Source: an uncultured Collinsella sp. (GTDB lineage Bacteria > Actinomycetota > Coriobacteriia > Coriobacteriales > Coriobacteriaceae). From it: a stretch of 7,893 nt of DNA. The position numbers were made by a program, and so were the translations under genes. The stretch spans positions 1-7,893 of the forward strand of contig CAJKEF010000046.1 of assembly GCA_905198825.1 (NCBI GenBank), given 5' to 3'. This document shows, piece after piece, positions 6,374-7,893 of the stretch. The stretch's first letter is position 1, and the number at the start of each line of letters is the position of its first letter. A model generated the notes under the pieces. That model saw only the letters and a program-made list of their open reading frames with translations, made no database searches and was not told the origin of the DNA.

Positions 6374-6402
6374 TTGGAAGGGCGCCTGCTGCCGCGTATG
6401 CT
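6374..6402 (+). promoter_or_regulatory. Predicted sigma70-type promoter of the XRE-ZnR-TipAS gene
   Basis: TTGGAA (6374-6379) and TATGCT (6397-6402) are separated by exactly 17 bp. Each matches the consensus at four of six positions. The expected transcription start is near 6409, giving a short leader that contains the AAAGGAG ribosome site (6421-6427). Confidence 0.55.
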
Positions 6403-6432
6403 TAAGCCATCAACCAGCAGAAAGGAGCCGTT

Positions 6433-7260
6433 ATGGCCTTTGCAGAAAAGCTCATCGCTGTCCGTCGCGCTCATCACCTCACCCAAGAGCAACTCGCCGC
6501 CAAGCTCTTCGTCACACGCCAAGCCGTCAGCCGCTGGGAGCGTGGCGAGGTCACACCGGGCATCGACATGATGAAGCTCATCGCCGCCGTGACCGGCGAG
6601 CCCCTGTCTCATCTGCTCGAAATGCCCGAGCGCTATTGCCAGAGCTGCGGCATGATACTCACGCCCGACGACTGCGGCACCGATGCCACGGGCGCCGCGA
6701 CCGACCATTACTGCAAGTGGTGCTACGACCACGGCCAGTACACCTACGACACCACGATGGAGGCAATGATCGAGGACTGTGCCCCGCGCCTGGCACAAAA
6801 CACCGGCATGTCGCTCGACGAAGCCGTCTCGCTCATGGGCGCCGTCCTGCCGCAACTGGAGCGCTGGCGCGCCGTGCAAGAAAACGAGGAGCGCTACGGT
6901 GCCGAGGCGCGGGCGCGCTATGGCGATGAGGCTATCGATGCGGCAAACGAGGCGCTGCTGGACATGGATCCTCAGACATGGAACGACATGAAGGAACTTG
7001 AACGCGCTATTCTGGGTCAGCTCTCGATTGCCATGGGCGACGGCGATGCGGATGGAAGCGAGGCTCGCAAGCTCGTCGCGATGCATCGTCGTTGGATTGG
7101 TCTCAACTGGGGACGCGAACCCCAGAACGAGGCGTATCTGGGGCTCGCCCACGACTATCTTGCCGACCAGCGCTTTATTGACTACTACGACAAGCCCTGC
7201 GGCGCCGGAGCCACAGCGTTTCTGGTCCAGGCGATCGAGTCGTCGTTGACGCGCGCATAG
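6433..7260 (+). CDS. Three-domain transcriptional regulator: XRE HTH + zinc ribbon + TipAS ligand-binding domain
   Basis: This is a 275-residue cytoplasmic protein. Residues about 4-62 form a Cro/CI-type helix-turn-helix (LTQEQLAAKLFVTRQAVSRW at 16-35, then ERGEVTP). Residues about 66-115 form a putative zinc ribbon with CQSC (69-72) and CKWC (94-97), plus Cys81 and the family-typical TTMEAMIED. Residues about 155-272 resemble TipAS, the all-helical antibiotic-recognition domain: ARARYGDEAIDAAN, the QTWNDMKELE helix, then YLADQRFIDYYD and GATAFLVQAIES. TipAS normally follows a MerR-type domain, as in Streptomyces TipAL, where it captures thiopeptides. Here an XRE head and a metal-binding middle replace MerR. 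The protein probably senses a bulky ligand, and perhaps metal or thiol state. The start is well supported by AAAGGAG 5 nt upstream. It is divergent from trmO, and a glutaredoxin gene follows after 51 bp. Confidence 0.87.
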   Translation: MAFAEKLIAVRRAHHLTQEQLAAKLFVTRQAVSRWERGEVTPGIDMMKLIAAVTGEPLSHLLEMPERYCQSCGMILTPDDCGTDATGAATDHYCKWCYDHGQYTYDTTMEAMIEDCAPRLAQNTGMSLDEAVSLMGAVLPQLERWRAVQENEERYGAEARARYGDEAIDAANEALLDMDPQTWNDMKELERAILGQLSIAMGDGDADGSEARKLVAMHRRWIGLNWGREPQNEAYLGLAHDYLADQRFIDYYDKPCGAGATAFLVQAIESSLTRA

Positions 7261-7311
7261 ACCGCGGCGGCTTTGGGTATTTCAATCAAAACCGCAACCG
7301 ATTGGAGACCT

Positions 7312-7557
7312 ATGGCTACTAATCATGAGCTCGCGCTGTACGTTATGACCGGCTGCCCGTATTGCATAAAGGTCAAGCGCTTCCTGGCGGATAACGGCGT
7401 GACCATTCCCGAGCGCAATATCTCGACCGATACCGAAGCCGAGCAGACACTCATCGCCGTCGGCGGAAAACGCCAGGTTCCCTGCCTGTTCATCGACGGC
7501 AAGCCACTCTACGAATCGAGCGACATCATCGCGTGGGTGCAGGAGAACCTACTCTAG
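7312..7557 (+). CDS. Glutaredoxin (dithiol, CPYC active site)
   Basis: This 81-residue cytoplasmic thiol-disulfide oxidoreductase has the thioredoxin fold: a strand ELALYVMTG, the redox motif CPYC (15-18) at the start of helix 1, then the cis-proline segment QVPCLF (Pro57) and the GKPLYESSDI turn (63-72) that in the family contacts glutathione. CPYC with GGKRQVPCLFIDG resembles GrxC/Grx3-like proteins. The donor could be glutathione or another low-molecular-weight thiol; Gram-positive anaerobes often lack glutathione, so the partner is open. An extra Cys58 lies right after the cis-proline. The ATG at 7312 has GGAG 4 nt upstream; an in-frame TTG at 7273 would add 13 residues with no family match. 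It sits 51 bp behind the regulator gene with no terminator, so co-transcription is likely. Confidence 0.92.
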   Translation: MATNHELALYVMTGCPYCIKVKRFLADNGVTIPERNISTDTEAEQTLIAVGGKRQVPCLFIDGKPLYESSDIIAWVQENLL

Positions 7558-7572
7558 TGCAACACAGCCATT

Positions 7573-7612
7573 GGGGACGTTCTTAAATGACTAGTCGTTA
7601 AAGAACGTCCCC
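7573..7612. repeat. 40-bp near-perfect palindrome (GGGGACGTTCTT core)
   Basis: GGGGACGTTCTT (7573-7584) and AAGAACGTCCCC (7601-7612) are perfect inverted arms. The interior also pairs, down to the central palindrome GACTAGTC (7589-7596), with a single A-A mismatch and one T-G pair. It lies 15 bp after the glutaredoxin stop and just before the 3' end of the convergent dihydrouridine synthase gene, so it may end transcription from both sides. Its GGGACGTTC matches the hairpin at 662-719, so it is probably a member of the same dispersed repeat family. Confidence 0.85.
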
Positions 7613-7613
7613 G

Positions 7614-7629
7614 ACGACTAACTAGTCGT
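7614..7629. repeat. Small hairpin overlapping the Dus stop codon
   Basis: ACGACT (7614-7619) pairs with AGTCGT (7624-7629) around a 4-nt loop. ACTAGTCGT (7621-7629) repeats the same word found in the large palindrome at 7590-7598. The right arm includes the last codons and the TAG stop (7622-7624) of the minus-strand gene, so the repeat reaches into coding sequence. Confidence 0.65.
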
Positions 7630-7893
7630 GGAAACGGGCTATAGGCGCAAGTGGCTGTTCGCGGAAGACGCGCTCGACGGCGGCGCGGTATTCGTCGACC
7701 TTTTTAGTCTTGCGTACGAGCTTGTGAACGGTAGCGGGGTCGGCGAAAGCGCACTTGGCGTAGAACCACCACTCCTTCATACGAAAGACCGCGTTACCGC
7801 CAATCTCTTCTGCATAAGCCGCAAACAGCGTGTCGTGGAAGCGCTGCAGCTCAGCAGTCGTGGCAGCAGGATCACCGTTGACCATGCGAGCCA
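7622..7893 (-). CDS. tRNA-dihydrouridine synthase family protein (C-terminal part, cut by window edge)
   Basis: About 90 C-terminal residues are visible; the frame is open through the window edge, so the ATG at 7885 is probably internal. The segment ELQRFHDTLFAAYAEEIG, then NAVFRMKEWWFYAKCAF and KKVDEYRAAVERVF, matches the helical C-terminal domain of the Dus family, which binds tRNA after the FMN TIM barrel; the FHD...FRMKE...Y pattern is typical of a Clostridia/Coriobacteriia subgroup. The enzyme would reduce uridines to dihydrouridine in the tRNA D-loop. The FMN and catalytic Cys regions are not in the window. The subfamily (DusA, B or C) cannot be assigned, and the call rests on this domain alone. 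The stop codon lies inside the repeat at 7614-7629. Confidence 0.7.
   Translation of the reverse strand, partial: ARMVNGDPAATTAELQRFHDTLFAAYAEEIGGNAVFRMKEWWFYAKCAFADPATVHKLVRKTKKVDEYRAAVERVFREQPLAPIARFHD

Noticed and set aside
5554..7152. A 532-codon minus-strand open frame that would fuse trmO to a long N-terminal extension.
   Set aside because: Only the last 245 residues match TrmO. The extension is antisense to the XRE-ZnR-TipAS gene and crosses the divergent promoter region.
7273..7311. A TTG start at 7273 for the glutaredoxin.
   Set aside because: The 13 extra residues do not belong to the glutaredoxin fold, and ATG 7312 gives the usual length of about 80 residues with a GGAG upstream.

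Overview
The window looks like ordinary chromosome from a high-GC, Gram-positive anaerobe, most likely a gut Coriobacteriia (Collinsella-like). The reasons are the strong G/C third-position bias, a large hybrid histidine kinase with an extracytoplasmic solute-binding sensor, a TipAS-type regulator, and palindromic intergenic repeats built on a GGGGACGTTC/GTCCC core. I know that repeat style from Collinsella-type genomes. The genus is an inference, because no rRNA or tRNA gene is present.

Layout: (1) 1-592, minus strand: a small two-helix potassium channel gene followed by the start of a LOG-family nucleotide-processing gene that runs off the left edge. (2) 593-806: a divergent intergenic region holding a 15-bp tandem duplication and a long imperfect hairpin. 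(3) 807-4133, plus strand: a 934-residue hybrid sensor kinase, then, 42 bp later, a NimA-like flavin-binding split-barrel protein. (4) 4177-4216: a perfect 14-bp stem-loop between convergent genes. (5) 4228-6291, minus strand: trmO (tRNA-Thr m6t6A37 methyltransferase) upstream of a MalY/PatB-type cystathionine beta-lyase, with 111 bp between them. (6) 6292-6432: a compact divergent control region with two separate inverted repeats and promoter-like elements on both strands. (7) 6433-7557, plus strand: a three-domain regulator (XRE helix-turn-helix, zinc ribbon, TipAS) followed by a small glutaredoxin. (8) 7573-7629: a 40-bp near-palindrome plus a second hairpin. (9) 7622-7893, minus strand: the C-terminal end of a tRNA-dihydrouridine synthase family protein that runs off the right edge.

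How the parts may work together: the kinase senses something outside the cell but has no output protein in the window, so its phosphorelay partner must be elsewhere. The most interesting unit is the divergent trmO / XRE-ZnR-TipAS / glutaredoxin block. There a predicted ligand-binding, metal- or thiol-containing regulator sits beside a thiol-redox protein. The promoter opposite it carries a 9-bp inverted repeat over the predicted -10 box and start codon of an apparently leaderless trmO gene. No phage, insertion sequence, CRISPR or RNA gene is visible.
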